16,172 nucleotides of DNA from Sutterella sp. (lineage in GTDB: Bacteria > Pseudomonadota > Gammaproteobacteria > Burkholderiales > Burkholderiaceae_F): NCBI GenBank assembly GCA_020025965.1, contig JAHHRG010000048.1:1-16172 (forward strand), in the 5' to 3' direction. Of this stretch, positions 15,410 through 16,172 are shown piece after piece. Below the pieces are notes generated by a model. It was given only the letters and a program-made list of their open reading frames with translations. It did not search any database and was not told the origin of the DNA. The position numbers were made by a program, and so were the translations under genes. Within the stretch, counting starts at the first letter, position 1. Every line of letters begins with the position of its first letter.

Positions 15410-15892
15410 TTACTGCGCCGTCGGTGCCGGCACCGCAATGCGGTAGGCTTCGGTGCCCCAGAGAGGAACGGCGGAGAGGCTGTGCTTGAAGCTGCCCGTG
15501 GTTTCCTTCGTGGAGTAGGAGACGTAAAGTAGCGTCTGTGTCTCGGCATCGTAGATGCGGCGAATCTTCATGTTTTTGAAGAAGACGCTCTTTGACTTCT
15601 TAAAGATGACTTCCCCGGATTTCGACTTGTCGATGGCGGCAATCATGGCGGGCGTGATCGGCCCCGTCTGACGGCAGGAGACCGAGCTGTCGGACGGATC
15701 GGCCAAGGAGAGGTTGGCTTCGACACTCGCGACGTGGCAAGTTACGCCTGGAACCTGCGGGTCGACGAAGGTATTGATCTTGATGTCTTTGAGCGTAAAG
15801 AGGCCGAGTGAGACGTCACCCACTTCATTGTCGTTGCCGCAGCCCGTGAGTAGGAGGGCCGCTGCGCTCATCGCGATGAGAGTCTTTTTCAT
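15410..15892 (-). CDS. creA: CreA-family lipoprotein
   Basis: A 160-residue protein matching E. coli CreA in order and spacing: DVSLGLFTLKDIKINTFVDP, then PGVTCHVA, SLADPSDSSVSCRQTGPI, GEVIFKKSKSVFFKNMKIRR, YDAETQTLLYVSYS and SLSAVPLW. The two conserved Cys (in GVTCHV and VSCRQ) could form a disulphide. CreA proteins are periplasmic and their biochemical role is unknown. Here the N-terminus is a lipoprotein signal with lipobox LTGC (Cys18), whereas the E. coli form has an ordinary signal peptide as I recall it. The residue after Cys18 is Gly, so it is probably sorted to the outer membrane (inference). The start at 15892 has GGAGGA about 7 bases upstream; an in-frame ATG at 15919 would precede that signal. 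It is a single gene with its own terminator. Confidence 0.9.
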   Translation of the reverse strand: MKKTLIAMSAAALLLTGCGNDNEVGDVSLGLFTLKDIKINTFVDPQVPGVTCHVASVEANLSLADPSDSSVSCRQTGPITPAMIAAIDKSKSGEVIFKKSKSVFFKNMKIRRIYDAETQTLLYVSYSTKETTGSFKHSLSAVPLWGTEAYRIAVPAPTAQ

Positions 15893-16038
15893 TCTGAATT
15901 CCTCCGAAGTTTCCCACACTTTAGCAAATCCGTCGATAGGTCGCTCATTTCGTGCTTTTTATGACAAAAACGGATGTCCTGCTACGGACTCTGCGATAAT
16001 TTTCACCTTGATAAAAAATCCAGTAAAGGGAGAAAACT

Positions 16039-16172
16039 ATGAGCAACCGCCTTCCGCGCGCTTTGTTGGCCGACGTGGCCGCTACTCTGGCCTCGGGCGA
16101 TGCCGCAGCCGCTTTAATGATCTTGGGCGATGAAGACGGTCCCGAAGCCTCGGCCGCGGTGTCGAGCTATCG
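16039..16172 (+). CDS. Start of an unidentified protein, cut by the window end
   Basis: The first 44 codons of a plus-strand gene. The ATG is preceded by GGGAG 6 bases upstream, a strong ribosome-binding signal. The visible part begins MSNRLPRALLADVAATLASG, is rich in Ala and acidic residues, and has no signal peptide or membrane segment. The codon choice (GCC, GGC, GAA for Glu) matches the neighbouring genes. I do not recognise a family from this fragment. It is divergent from creA, with about 146 bases between the starts. Confidence 0.65.
   Translation, partial: MSNRLPRALLADVAATLASGDAAAALMILGDEDGPEASAAVSSY

Noticed and set aside
15112..15549. 145-codon minus-strand frame overlapping the end of creA
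   Set aside because: Shadow of creA in another frame; Pro/Arg/Ser-rich and running through two terminators.

Overview
The window looks like a chromosomal segment from an anaerobic or microaerophilic betaproteobacterium, most plausibly a gut Sutterellaceae-type organism (inference). The reasons are a single-chain PurL of the proteobacterial type, a proteobacterial periplasmic endonuclease I (EndA) and a CreA-family lipoprotein, together with an [FeFe] hydrogenase and rubrerythrin, which belong to a strictly anaerobic lifestyle. There are no rRNA genes, tRNA genes or CRISPR arrays, and no intact mobile element.

Layout. Positions 70-1110 hold a decayed P4-type tyrosine integrase on the minus strand. 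It is broken by stops, frameshifts and an internal deletion, and no single reading frame shows it whole. A strong minus-strand terminator (1234-1276) separates it from the main item of interest. That is a minus-strand gene (1309-3360) that reads without a stop through a two-cluster ferredoxin domain, a complete [FeFe]-hydrogenase H-domain and small-subunit domain, a short rubredoxin, a rubrerythrin diiron domain and a second rubredoxin. An ideal ribosome-binding site and ATG remain in frame at the hydrogenase/rubredoxin joint, so the rubrerythrin part may also be made alone. About 800 bases of non-coding DNA follow, with a Fur-like box, then an exported C69-family dipeptidase (4159-5655, plus). 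Next come an ADP-ribosylglycohydrolase-family protein (5814-6710, minus), a gene-poor stretch, and a small DUF3592-like membrane protein (7277-7723, minus). After these are endA (7850-8620, plus), an NhaC-family antiporter (9012-10559, plus), purL (10808-14725, plus), a 680-base interval with a candidate structured RNA (about 15036-15341, plus), creA (15410-15892, minus) and the first 44 codons of an unidentified plus-strand gene.

Organisation. Almost every gene is its own transcription unit: most are followed by a clear intrinsic terminator, several gene pairs are convergent with back-to-back terminators, and no operon is evident. The genes therefore probably do not form one pathway. The one place where functions are physically joined is the hydrogenase-rubrerythrin protein, whose domain order suggests electrons from H2 (or ferredoxin) passing through rubredoxin to a peroxide-reducing diiron site (inference). 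The candidate RNA has a near-consensus sigma-70 promoter, a chain of local hairpins and its own terminator. I could not match it to any RNA family I know.
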